Source: Paramacrobiotus richtersi (Eukaryota; Tardigrada; Eutardigrada; Parachela; Macrobiotidae). From it: a stretch of DNA of 29,081 bases. The stretch covers positions 1-29,081 of the forward strand of contig JAQGAU010000398.1 in assembly GCA_034698045.1 (NCBI GenBank), written 5' to 3'. Within the stretch, counting starts at the first letter, position 1. Each line of letters starts with the position of its first letter. The notes under the pieces were generated by a model. It was given only the letters and a program-made list of their open reading frames with translations, did not search any database and was not told the origin of the DNA. A program made the translations under genes and the position numbers. Of the stretch, positions 1 to 9,659 are shown in pieces.

Positions 1-363
1 TTGTCATTTTTATAACTTATCCTTCATTACGTCCTCTTAATAGTATTTTTAATGAATAATCGCTGCAGTTTTCTGTGCAGTGATTACGTTACTCTTTAAT
101 AGTCCATATTAGCGGAAGATTCGTAAACAGTAGCGACACCCAAGACTTTCAAGAGAAATTCAACCGCGAGCCAATCGTAGAGAAGCAGAACATCACTGAG
201 CAGGAGTACAATAGCCCACGTTACCGATGGTGAACAGGTACTAATTCGGGCATCCCCATTAACAGTACTTTGATCGGAAAAAGCGACCGTTCGTCGAAAC
301 AGAACCGTAAAGTAAGCAGTTCGCTTTGACCCGCTTATACAAATACTTACACTACGTTATATA
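1..363. other. Intergenic, no gene seen
   Basis: I see no open frame with family resemblance and no convincing splice pattern. The 91-residue frame starting at 326 has low-complexity, Cys/Tyr/His-rich content and runs straight through the inverted-repeat element at 364-523, so it is not a gene. Confidence 0.5.
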
Positions 364-523
364 TGGGGTATTACGTTGCGCAGCATACCATGTCTTTGTA
401 TTACTCCAGTCACCCGGCTTGGCGATTACGTTGTGGTTACACTTACACATCCATGACGTAATTGCCTGGCCGTGGAAGTGGAGCAATACAGGGATATGGT
501 ACGCTGCGCAACGTAATACCCTC
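364..523. mobile_element. Short inverted-repeat element (MITE-like)
   Basis: The arms are GGTATTACGTTGCGCAGC (left, about 367-384) and its reverse complement near 503-520, with one or two mismatches over roughly 28 bp. The element is about 160 bp and has no coding capacity. It is flanked by TA on both sides (362-363 and 524-525). That would fit a TA-targeting element, but TA is too short to be decisive. If the TA pairs are counted as part of the arms, the right end reads TAGAGGG on the minus strand, which resembles hAT ends; however, I see no 8-bp duplication outside it. Superfamily is therefore left open. Confidence 0.55.
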
Positions 524-525
524 TA

Positions 526-1559
526 TAATCTGGCATGCAGGTGCCTGCATAGAGATACATACGTACATACATGCATAGATGTGCAGTACAACTGTACATA
601 AGATACAGAATTGTAGATACATACTGCCAACCTTAGCGATAAGTCTGCAGCAAATGAGGAACACCTAGTCTTTGATACATAATAGATAAACATTTCTACA
701 ATAAATTTTACAGAGACGGACCCTGAAAAAATGGGCGCTCTGTGTATGCTTATACTGTATACCCAAACGTTAACCGAAAGAAAAATATATGGAAGGTTTG
801 ATACTACAGCTACGCTAGCAGAACGTACGCGTCGTAATCTCTGACTGACTCTCGCTGACTCCCGAGCTAACTGAATTCTCTCCTTTGAAACTTCATACTT
901 ATATACTCAATCTAGAAACGAGCTAAACGGAACAAAGCCAGAAAATACCCAAAATATGTACAAAGTACAGATTCACCCAATCAGCAACTACATAGTGGCT
1001 CCCCTTTCGGCCTTTGGTCAATAACAAAGTATATTACTGTACAACAAGACAATCCATAACAAGATAGCCACATGGCTACATAGATATCATATTATCGACA
1101 AAACACATCAGCCATGAATACAACAACAACAACAACAACTGTCAAACTATAAATGATTGATTGATGGCTGGTCATCCTTATCGTAACAGGTTGATGACCT
1201 TGTCGAAGCAGACAGTTAAAACGCCGGCAAACATAATAACAGCCTCCAGGATATTTTCCGTTATCGACCCGCATTGAGTAACATACAATGCAGACCTCAG
1301 GTGTCTGTACTTTATGCCGGACTCGAAATCTTAAAAGTCTGGATGTCCTGAGAATATGTTCTGTGCGCAACCAGTTTTATGATCGTTCGACCGACATCAC
1401 ATGCCGGTATTCACGAACGGACGCTTGTGAAAACATTCGAAAGTCACTGAAAATTTACCTGTAGAAGTTCTCTGTACGCTATATGAATATTGTAATCTAT
1501 AATGTAAATAATTCCTGTAAATAATTCCTTGATAAAATCACTGCATAGGCGCAATATTC
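526..1559. other. Intergenic, no gene seen
   Basis: No coding signal is evident. It holds short simple-sequence patches: a CATA/CATG-rich stretch near 535-600 and a (CAA)n run near 1117-1140. A 13-bp direct duplication (TAAATAATTCCTT-like) lies near 1504-1530. The minus-strand frame at 1092-1370 translates the CAA run as a valine tract and has no family resemblance. Confidence 0.45.
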
Positions 1560-1714
1560 TGAATACCTTTTCGCGAAATAACCCTAAAAAGTTTTTGCAA
1601 AATATGTTAAGCAAAGTGTAGATCGTGGTGCTATGCCACCGTTAAAAACTGCGAACGGTAACGTTTTGTTTTCTGATAGCGATAAGGCAAACGAATTTAA
1701 TCGAATATTTCCGG

Positions 1715-1760
1715 AATCGCAAAATAGTTGCGAATAGTTGCGAATAGCAAAATAGTTGCG
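1715..1760 (+). repeat. Short tandem duplication inside the LINE remnant
   Basis: The unit GCAAAATAGTTGCGAATA recurs, with a partial extra GTTGCGAATA copy between. It breaks the reverse-transcriptase linker frame shortly after KANEFNRIF. It looks like a local slippage product. Confidence 0.6.
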
Positions 1761-2188
1761 CACTGTTCCGCGCATTGCAGGGGTGATTCTTCAAAATTAC
1801 CGCTAACTGTTAATGAAGATGACGTACTCAAAGCATTATCTGATTCAAAATTTTCTACATCTTCTGCTGCATTTCGAATTTCAAACTCTCTCATTAAAGC
1901 GTGTGAAAAGTAGTATCGTTGTTCCGTTAATTATACTGTTTAACCTTTGCTTGAGTACCGGAATTTTTCCTTCTTATTGGAAAAAATCTTTTGTGCCGCC
2001 GATACCGAAATCATCTTGTGATCAGACTTTTTTTTTAACTATCGTCCTATTGCTATCTTACATCCGATTTCAAAACTACTCGACCGAATAATTGCGTTTT
2101 GGTTAAAGCAATTTCTCGAAGAAAACGAGCTACTTTCAAACCAGTAGTTTGGTTACCGATCGTGCCGTAACACGGAACAGCCATGTTT

Positions 2189-2940
2189 GGCTAGGTATGT
2201 AACACATAATCATAATGGCTTTACCACATAACTCATAAACATAAACATAAAGGCTTCAACACATAACTCATAAACATAAACATAAAGGTTTTAACACATG
2301 ACTCATAAACGCTTTAACACATAACATAAAACATAACATTATGATTTGAAAAAATTTCAGTGATATTTTTTTAAGGTGTTCTGCATAAAGTTTTTGATGA
2401 AAATCTGTCTCCCAATCAATTTATAGACAGTTTGTTCGGTATAGGTGTAAATGACGTGCACAGACGAGATACAGTTCTCCTTTATTAACGCAAAAAACAC
2501 CTGCAAGTTTACATCGAATGTAACATGAAATTACTCGAACGTATGGAAAATTAAATCAATTAACAAGAGGAACTCGTCGGAGCAGAACCACTGAAAACTA
2601 CAGAACCACTGCGTCGTCCAGGTTAGCATAAGGCGGTACAGTACCCATTGTGGCATTCGCGTTGGCCCATTGAAGCTCTATGCTAATACGTCGGTAAATG
2701 AACTCGTGGAAAAGAAAATGGTTTCGAGACTGTTTTGTAATAAGCTTTTGGAGTTTTGTCTGAAACTAACAAATTTAAGCAGAACACTTCAATAAAAATA
2801 TAAATGAAATTTTTTCAAATCATAATGTTATGCTTTATGTTATGTGTTAAAGCGTTTATGAGTTATGTATTGAAGCCTTTATGTTTATGAGTTATGTGGT
2901 AAAGCCTTTATGTTTATGTTTATGTGTTACATACCTAGCC
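2189..2940. mobile_element. Foldback DNA element, 752 bp, hAT-like target duplication
   Basis: The left end GGCTAGGTATGTAACACATA at 2189 is matched by its exact reverse complement ending at 2940. Both arms run about 140-170 bp and are built from iterated TAACACATAACTCATAAACA-like units. The core (about 2360-2800) has no coding frame. Flanks CCATGTTT (2181-2188) and GTATGTTT (2941-2948) agree at 6 of 8 positions, an 8-bp target duplication as made by hAT transposases. Removing the element plus one copy keeps the host reverse-transcriptase frame open for the next residues. It is non-autonomous. Confidence 0.75.
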
Positions 2941-3005
2941 GTATGTTTAATATTTTCAAAATTTGTTCAAGATTCATTGCGGAAGGTCATGTTGTTTATG
3001 GAGTA

Positions 3006-3146
3006 CTGTACGGGCCACATCAAACGGCACAGAAAAATTGCCCTGGCTGTATCACATCCGGGTTTGGCTACTGATAGTCAGTAGCCAAACCCGGATGTGA
3101 TACGGCTAGAGTGATTATTCTGTGCCGTTTGATGTGGCGCGTACAG
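3006..3146. mobile_element. Near-perfect palindromic MITE, 141 bp, TA target site
   Basis: The element is almost wholly palindromic about a centre near 3076. Its ends, CTGTACGGGCCACATC and the reverse complement with one mismatch, are flanked by TA at 3004-3005 and 3147-3148. Removing the element and one TA restores an open frame reading GV then FLDCSKAFD, which supports a precise insertion. TA targeting is typical of Tc1/mariner elements. There is no coding capacity. The transcript would fold into a long hairpin. Confidence 0.8.
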
Positions 3147-3262
3147 TATTTCTGGATTGTTCTAAAGCTTTTGATGAAGTTGACCATAAGAAACTTCTTG
3201 CCTCTCTTCGTTTGTTAAACATCTCTGAAAAGATCGTACACCTTTTGGACGATTGTCTAACG

Positions 3263-3270
3263 GGTAGGGA
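3263..3270. repeat. 8-bp target-site duplication, left copy
   Basis: GGTAGGGA here is repeated exactly at 4460-4467, immediately outside the ends of the hAT-like element. An 8-bp duplication is the hAT signature. Confidence 0.9.
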
Positions 3271-4459
3271 TAAAGGTGGCAAAACTAAATTAGTTCACTA
3301 ATTAGTCGTTAACCATGGTTAACTTTTGCGAAAACCAAAACTTTTAACGCAGCGAAATTTAGTCGTTAAAAATTTTAGTGAAAGGATTTTTAGTCGTTAA
3401 AATTTTAAGCGAAGTGAGTTTTGGCGGTTAATTTTTTTGGTTTAGTGATGGTTAACGAGCGTTAACGAAATTTTCGTACTGTGCGTCACAGTGCGTGCAA
3501 CACAGCGGAACGGTACTTACAATTAGTCGGCGTCAATGGTAGAAGTCCCGGTACAGTGGTACTTACTGACAAGTGTACAAGGAAACGAGAGCCATTGCTC
3601 ATATTTTAAAGTTCCTGATATAACACAGCGTCGTGCTTTCCGTGATTGCTTCTCCACGAAAATATTCGTTCAATCTACAGTTATTGCGCAATCTACCGCG
3701 TACGAAGTATCTTATAAACCCAGAATTTAAACTCCGGACATCTCTCAGCATAGAAGTTTGTCCCAATTATTGAATCAGCATGATATCTGTTGCATCTGAA
3801 ACTTGTTGATCTAACTTTAAACAAGATTATTTCTCAATATAATTTACGGATGACCAACTCGAGACCTTTATTTTGCGACTGAAACCGTAATCTCTATGTT
3901 TCCGCGTGTAATAGATTCCATATTTAAATCATTGCACCTGTAGTAAAAGACTTCGATTTCAACTTCCAGGTAAATGTTACAAAAACGTAAATAGTTGTGA
4001 CCCCGTGTCTGAACAAGAAAGACATGATACAGGTCCGTTCAGTACTTTTAACACATGACGGGAGTGGCAGATAATTAATATTCTCTGCCACTTCCACCTT
4101 AAGCTGGCGCATTCCTGGGACTGTAAGTCTGTAACTAATATAAGAAAAAAGCATCAGTACTTCCATAACAGCCGCTGGACGGGCAACCCCTCAGAAAATG
4201 CTCGACAACTGGTTTCGGTTTTTATTTTGTTATCCTTTATATCTGGAGTAAAATATTTTTGCGTATAAAAAATTTTTAGTACCGGTTAACTTTGGTTAAC
4301 GTACTAAAAACTTTGGCGAAGTCGGTTTTGGTCACTAAAACTTTTGACGAGCAGGTTTTAGTAGACCAAAAATTTTAACCAAGTGACAATTAGCCGCTAA
4401 AAATTTTGGTCTGGTTTTAGTTTAACGAAGTGAAGTGAGTTTTAGTTTTGCCACCTCTA
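3271..4459. mobile_element. hAT-like non-autonomous DNA element, 1189 bp
   Basis: The left end TAAAGGTGGCAAAACTAA and the right end (reverse complement TAGAGGTGGCAAAACTAA) form 18-bp terminal inverted repeats with one mismatch. The TAGAGGTGGCAAA form is characteristic of hAT elements, and GGTAGGGA is duplicated exactly on both sides. Subterminal zones (about 3290-3470 and 4280-4440) carry many copies of TTAGTCGTTAA/AAATTTT-like units. The longest internal frame (3536-3730, 64 residues) has no transposase resemblance, so mobility would need a transposase from elsewhere. Removal with one duplication copy brings the upstream LTGR and downstream EQCVNN coding of the LINE into one frame. Confidence 0.9.
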
Positions 4460-4467
4460 GGTAGGGA
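4460..4467. repeat. 8-bp target-site duplication, right copy
   Basis: GGTAGGGA matches the copy at 3263-3270 exactly and marks the right border of the hAT-like element. Confidence 0.9.
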
Positions 4468-4688
4468 ACAATGTGTGAACAACGACACGCTATCTGAGTG
4501 CGGACTCGTAACAAGTGGTGTTTCCCAAGGGTCCGTTCTAGGACCAGTTTTGATTATCTGTTTTACGAATGGATTACCAAGTGCGCTGAGAGAAGAAAGT
4601 CAATTGTTTATGTTTGCAGACGACGTCCTTGCGTTGCGACCAATTCTAAATCCTACTCATACAGTAAACCTTCAGGTGGAGGTTGATA

Positions 4689-5989
4689 CCCGACATTTCG
4701 TACCAGGGAAAACTCGTACATACCAGGAAAACTCGTACCACTGCTTCGTAACGAGGAAAACTCGTACCCGGAAAAACTCGTACCGCGTATTTTCGTACCA
4801 AGGCAAATTCGTGTCAAGGAAAACCGGTCGTCGAATAATGGCGAACATTCATTCGTACGTTTTCATGGACTTGTCGGTCAGCAAGGCGTACGCCGCAGGA
4901 ATCACCGTACCGTATGCTTCGACGTGGACAGTGTACAACTGCGTAAATAAAGGTGGCGCAACTTTGAAAGTTCCGTCCCCCGCCCCCCGAGCCATGTATC
5001 GGAATCTGCCAGTAACTTCAGATTTTCTTTCGTACAGAATATGATGATTCTGTCTGGATCCAGATCTCCAGTATCCTCAAGCAGAAACTGCTCTCCATCT
5101 ATCGACTTGAGGAACAATCCCACAATGTCGGCCAGGTTCTGGGGAGCAGCTGAAGGCAACCCAGCTAAATTTTGCTGCCGTTCGACGGTCTTCTGACAGG
5201 ATCGGTAACTTGGCATGATGGCCACGGCCTGTTTGCCCAAACCCGTCGTCGCTTTCCTGTACAGTTCCCGGGGTGCATCTAAACATTCGGCAGCTTTCCT
5301 TTTCATTTCGTGCGTCGCGAGCTGCTTTTAAACCGCAAAAGCCTGTGCTGGATGATTATGCGGAAATAACACGGATTCTTCGGCTTCATTAGTGAGTACG
5401 TCCACTTTCAAACTCCCGTGGCAGGTCCTGTCTTTACACGTCCAAGTTTGGACATCTCCGGTCTGCCTCTTCAGAGTATACATATAACTCCGATAAACTG
5501 CAAGAGCTTTACCCCTGATAGTTTTTGACATCGTTAGCTCGTCCATTGGAACGTTGGAAGATCTAAAGGTCATGAAAAGTAGTTGATAACGAACCTCGAC
5601 TGCAGAAACGAAAAAAACCTGCAGATACGATCTCAGAAAAAGAAACAAACCGTTCAGAATTAACGTCTTATATCATGCGGATAGGTTCGTTTTAGTCGTT
5701 TCACCTCCGCGTCACTACTGCGTTTCTCAGAGCGTGGCAGGTTGGGTATCCGTTAAGTATGTTTTTTTGCCAAACCGGTAACGTGTCTTGCTGGATGGTT
5801 ACTAATAATTAGACAATGAAAGCTTCTAAGAGTTTCGGTTTGCAGATGTCCGCTTAAACTGTAAGGGCCGGAGATAAGCATGTTCCAATCGTTTTACATT
5901 TTTTACCTGGTCGGTACCAAATGTGTTCGGTACGTGTAGTCGCGGTACGAGAAATTACGGTACGAGGTTTTTTGGTACGAGATGTCGGG
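4689..5989 (-). mobile_element. Truncated MULE (Mutator-like) element with FLYWCH coding
   Basis: Terminal repeats CCCGACATTTCGTACCA (4689) and, at the right end, the reverse complement CCCGACATCTCGTACCA (to 5989) differ at one position. Both subterminal zones carry iterated CTCGTACC/GGTACGAG units (4705-4800 and 5935-5985). On the minus strand it contains a FLYWCH zinc finger and the start of a MULE transposase. MULEs usually make 8-11 bp target duplications, but the flanks here (ending ...GGTTGATA and starting ACGCGAAT...) do not match. The LINE also does not resume to the right. Insertion was therefore followed, or accompanied, by a deletion or rearrangement. Confidence 0.8.
4849..5573 (-). 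pseudogene. FLYWCH-MULE transposase fragment, broken
   Basis: Reading from the ATG at 5573, the frame gives a FLYWCH-type zinc finger: TWTCKDRTCHG supplies the cysteines and HNH the histidines. A TAA stop follows at 5328-5330, and the same frame then stays open (QLATHEMKRKAAEC and on). It runs into a MULE block with RIIIFCTKENLKLLADSDTW. A frameshift in the G-rich run near 4978-4994 separates this from the catalytic DGTF box (Asp at 4975-4977), PLFTQLYTVH and AYALLTDKSMKTYE, ending at the TGA at 4849. The rest of the DDE domain is absent. One stop, one frameshift and a missing catalytic half make it non-functional. Confidence 0.8.
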
Positions 5990-7047
5990 ACGCGAATCTA
6001 TACGACTAACGGTTACAAGCGGCGGATTATACCGAACCTTGCTCGATAAGTTAACGAAACGGCGGTGATGGCACATTATATATGTTAATCAGACGTATTG
6101 TAACTGTCATTTGGCCCATCAGACCGAGAGTCTAACTGGAAAGCACTGCATTTTGATATAGCGAAGTTTGTTTAGTACTATTTTCTCTACAGTTCAGAAT
6201 AATAGAATTATGAACATTTCGATGGTTCCCTGTGGAAAATCGAGGGTGTATAAGAAATGTAATTGCAAAAAATATGAAGTCGGCATCAGTATTTATTAGT
6301 AGATAAATATTTCACCGGCTTTGGATAAGAACTAACAATGACTGAAGGCAAGCAAGGCAACACAACGTAGTACGGCATGTCAGGTGCTGCGCCTTATCGC
6401 TTATCGCTGTCTCTGTATTCTCGTGATGTCCCTAAGTCACTTAAAACACCACAGAAATGAACAAAGAAATGTTCGTGTTTCACCGCATCATTCATTGTAT
6501 TCTCCTGCATTGTATAAATCTGCAGACCAGGGGAATTTGTTGGGAACGTTAATGAAGTGCGTACGACTAGTCAGTCAGATTCTTACACATACAATCCATA
6601 GCGATTCAGCGTAAACTTCGCATGGCCGGGCTTGGTTGAATGGTCTCCTGTTTCTCTGCTCCGTTTTTTTTATCGCGGTGGTTTTCTAGCATCGTTTTGG
6701 CTTTTCATTGTACCGTTGTTTTCGGATTATACGTCGTACAATCGCGAAATGTTAGTCCAAACGCGCCAGGACGCGTTTCTTCATTAGCGATCCACACATG
6801 CAACAACTAACAGGCACCATCTTGTTTACTAAAAATATCCGAATAGGTATCATTTTACCAACCCCTTTTCGATTACAGAACAAACATATGTTTCATTGGA
6901 TGGGCTGTTTGTACTTTATATTACAACATACCAGGAAATACGAGCACAGTGCATTCCACTGCTGAATCGCTGATACCAGTTAATAATGACCACAAAGTGC
7001 TAAGCATATTCTTTAATACTAGACAGAACAGAATGCTAAGTGTTTTT
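5990..7047. other. Intergenic, no gene seen
   Basis: No coding or splice pattern is supported. The plus-strand frame at 6384-6614 has no family resemblance. The part next to 7047 is the 3' flank of the minus-strand GPCR gene. Confidence 0.5.
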
Positions 7048-8838
7048 CTAACACAAACTTTCTGTAGTTCCCACTCTTGACAGTCTCGGAGGTTTTGGTG
7101 TTGAGCTGCCATCAGGAGTCTCACTCGCTGTTTGACCGCACTGACATTTCCATACACTCGACACAAGATTCCAAGCCCTTTTACCATATGCCGGATTAAC
7201 GAAGCAATAAACAAGAAAGCTTAAGGAGTAATTAGCGTAAAACAATTCCACGGATATCACTGCGAATATCCGGTAACCCTTGCCACAAACATCCCCTAGA
7301 ACAATCGATATTATGTATGCTGCAATAAACGGAGCCTTCAGGACAGCATTCACGCAGCTGGACACTGTCAGCATCTTGACAGCTGATGTAATGTGCTTTT
7401 GTGATTGGTTTGCATTCTGGTTGTTCTTGCGCAGCTCTTTAAAGCGGAATCTTGCAAGGACCCGTTTCCATCTTCCAGCAGCTGCGCTTTGTTCCATCAA
7501 TGGACTGGCAAACTGAGCTAGCGGGTTGGTTTGACTTCGGAACAAGAGATATCCGATTAAGGACATACTGGTTACCAGAATTGCGAAATATGTGAAAAGT
7601 ATGGCAAAGATCTGTAAGCAGTATATTAACGTATCGCTCATCCCTAGTTCACATAGCTGTATATTGGTGGACGTAAAAAGTGCAAAGAGGTCCGCGGAAC
7701 TTACCATTCCTATTCCGTACACGTTGGCCCATTGTTTGACCCACATGGCCTTAGACTGGCTCCTGGGGAGCGATTGGCGAACTAAATCAAATACACAGGT
7801 TATTGCTGCCACCACGGTCACACCAGCGACAGTGATACGCATTAATTTCTGGGTGACGATCCATCGGCTTTGGATTGGAAAAGCAAACGTCACAAGTTGT
7901 AGCACATTGAATAACAAGTTGATCCTAAAAAGCCAGGTCGGGGAGCTCGTTATATGGACACCGGGGAACGCAACAGGAAACCATTGTAGAAATAGTGTTC
8001 AATGGCACAGTCGACAGTTTTACTTACCAGTCCGTACCAAAAGTCGCCAACGAATTAATGAAGTCAAAGAACGCCAAAGATATCCTTCTGGGCTTTGTTG
8101 GTTCCTGTGCACATATGTAAATTACTTGTTTTATGAGCGGCTGCATACTGGTCAATGCAAAAAACTTTTAACACAACTTGAGTCGGTTAAATGTATTTGC
8201 ATTTACTTGCCTCGTAAGTGGTTTCCCTGATGCCGAAATACACGCAGTACGACCATCTGGAACGTTAAACTGTATAACGGTAACAAGGAATCGTCTTATG
8301 GATACAGTACTGCTTCAGTGTCTCAGAAGACATACACATGCCGTATAACGTACGTATATGGCGACGTCGGCCTTGCTTTTCAGATCACAGAGATGCATTA
8401 ATTTTTTAAGTAATTAAGCTGACGCGTCAACCTTGTTTTCTATAGTGCCTAAACTACACAGCGCCATCGGTATCAATGCATGCATTTGTGCGTGGTGGAT
8501 ATATACTGTCACAGTATTTTTTTGAATCAAACCTGCTTTATACTAAAGTTGGAAACAGCTGCTGACTCTTACGTCGCCATCAAATCAAACGCGGCAATCG
8601 CCAGCAACATAGTCGTTCGATATGTGGTCATCCTTTTCAACAAGATAATATTGAGGATATTTCCGACAGTTGTCAACACAAACCACACTGGAGCGAGAAT
8701 CCTCTGCGGTATCATGAGCTCGGGATGCGTCCAGTCATTCTTGTAGGACCATTCGCAGGTGTGGTTCGTGCTGTTTCTGGATATAACGACCGTCGGGTTG
8801 TGACCGAATGTGTCATTCATAAAAGTCAAGTCCCGCAT
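7048..8838 (-). CDS. Rhodopsin-like (class A) G protein-coupled receptor, intact, four exons
   Basis: Exons (minus): 8838-8573, 8256-8211, 8104-8028, 7924-7048. They total 1266 nt, giving 421 residues. Phases fit throughout. The 46-nt second exon was found by its conservation in the neighbouring pseudogene. The N terminus has several N-glycosylation sequons (NDT, NST, NHT). TM1 carries GNILN, TM2 LAIAAFDL with the conserved Asp, and TM3 ends in SRW where DRY is usual. TM4, TM5 (IFAILFTYFAILVTSM), TM6 (with KAP but no CWxP) and TM7 ending NPAYGKR follow, then a Ser/Pro-rich tail. The second intron uses a GC donor. The start at 8838 is the first ATG and matches the paralogue; the longer frame to 8862 begins with TTG. 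The ligand is unknown, perhaps a peptide. Confidence in GPCR identity is high. Confidence 0.9.
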
Positions 8839-8943
8839 GCTCGACGATCTGCCCCAAACCAAGATTACTGACAGAGACGCAGTGAATGGAATCTTTTTTA
8901 TGGGCTATGATATAAATTATGGCTAATCCTGAAAGCCGTGCTT

Positions 8944-8953
8944 GTATATAAAA
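8944..8953 (-). promoter_or_regulatory. Probable TATA box of the four-exon GPCR
   Basis: The minus strand reads TTTTATATAC about 110 bp upstream of the ATG at 8838. The aligned position in the paralogous pseudogene (near 11820) reads as an A-run without TATA. Confidence 0.45.
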
Positions 8954-9659
8954 TGCGACTGTTTTCTAATTTGCCAAAGGCCAGATCAGAAGCAGTTATA
9001 CTTGTCATATCGATGGAACCGGGTGTGTGTTAAATCGGCTGACTATAGTGCGCAGTAAGCCTGTTTGAACGTTCGTTCACGTACATTTACCGAAACTGTC
9101 GAAAAATGTGCGTGCGCTAAGGCAGGCTGATGTATATGCCACAGAAATGTTAACGAAGGGAAAACATGCCTGCATGCATGATGATCTTGTCGAACCGACG
9201 AACCAACACCTTATCAAAAAAGAGCAGGTATGAAGTGTTGATAAAACCACTAAAACACTAAGGAATAAATCAAAGAACAGTTAAATTTAGATTTGCTTTT
9301 CCATTAACTGCCTGGATGATGAATAACCCCCTGGAGGATGGTACTTACCACATGGTTAACGTACCCTTAACGCAGACGATAACAGTAACAATCTACGTAT
9401 TGGCGTAAATGAACTTACTGTACTCGTAGAATGCAGTTACTGATACGAGTGCGCTTTTCGGTTACTGAACATGCAGCACTTACTAACATCCATGAATTTC
9501 ATTGTGCAGCTTGATTATGTTGCAATATAACGAAACACACGAAAACAGTTCATAACAGTTCAGTAAGTTAGTGTCTGTATTAACAATACCCATAAAGTAC
9601 CAGACATACTCCGTACTACCATACACAGCAGATAAATTAAGTCGTTTTTCTAAAAAAAA
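8954..9659. other. Intergenic, no gene seen
   Basis: Upstream flank of the intact GPCR and downstream flank of its pseudogene. No frames with family resemblance, no inverted repeats that I could support. Confidence 0.5.

Larger units (their letters stand above)
1560..4688 (+). mobile_element. Decayed non-LTR (LINE) retrotransposon, reverse-transcriptase region, interrupted
   Basis: This is plus-strand remains of a Jockey/CR1-like reverse transcriptase. In order: a linker with KANEFNRIF (near 1690), VPLIILFNLCLSTGIFPSYW (about 1920-1980), a decayed NYRPIA-type block followed by SNQ*FGYR (near 2140, with a TAG stop), the motif-A block FLDCSKAFDEVDH (about 3149-3190), the motif-B block SGVSQGSVLGP (near 4515-4550), and FADD with the catalytic aspartates (near 4612-4625). 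Frameshifts occur near 1800, near 2040 and near 2980. Three DNA elements split it at 2189-2940, 3006-3146 and 3271-4459. It stops at 4688, where a MULE-derived element begins. I see no endonuclease domain, 3' UTR or poly(A) tail. It cannot encode a working polymerase. Confidence 0.85.

Noticed and set aside
1584..1913. Overlapping frames on both strands around 1.6-1.9 kb
   Set aside because: Only the plus-strand reading matches a LINE linker (KANEFNRIF). The minus-strand frames are shadows.
2189..2940. CRISPR-like look of the repeated CATAAACATAAA units
   Set aside because: Units are irregular, lack unique spacers of constant length and lie in inverted arms of a transposable element in a eukaryotic context.
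3536..3730. 64-codon frame in the hAT-like element
   Set aside because: No hAT transposase or dimerisation motifs. Treated as non-coding filler.
4448..5044. 198-codon plus-strand frame
   Set aside because: A chance fusion: its start is the LINE motif-B/FADD region, and after 4688 it reads the MULE end repeats and antisense MULE coding.
6384..6614. 76-codon plus-strand frame
   Set aside because: Low similarity to anything known and no splice context.
7592..8230. 212-codon plus-strand frame
   Set aside because: Antisense shadow of the GPCR exons. The minus strand gives seven membrane segments and conserved splice borders.
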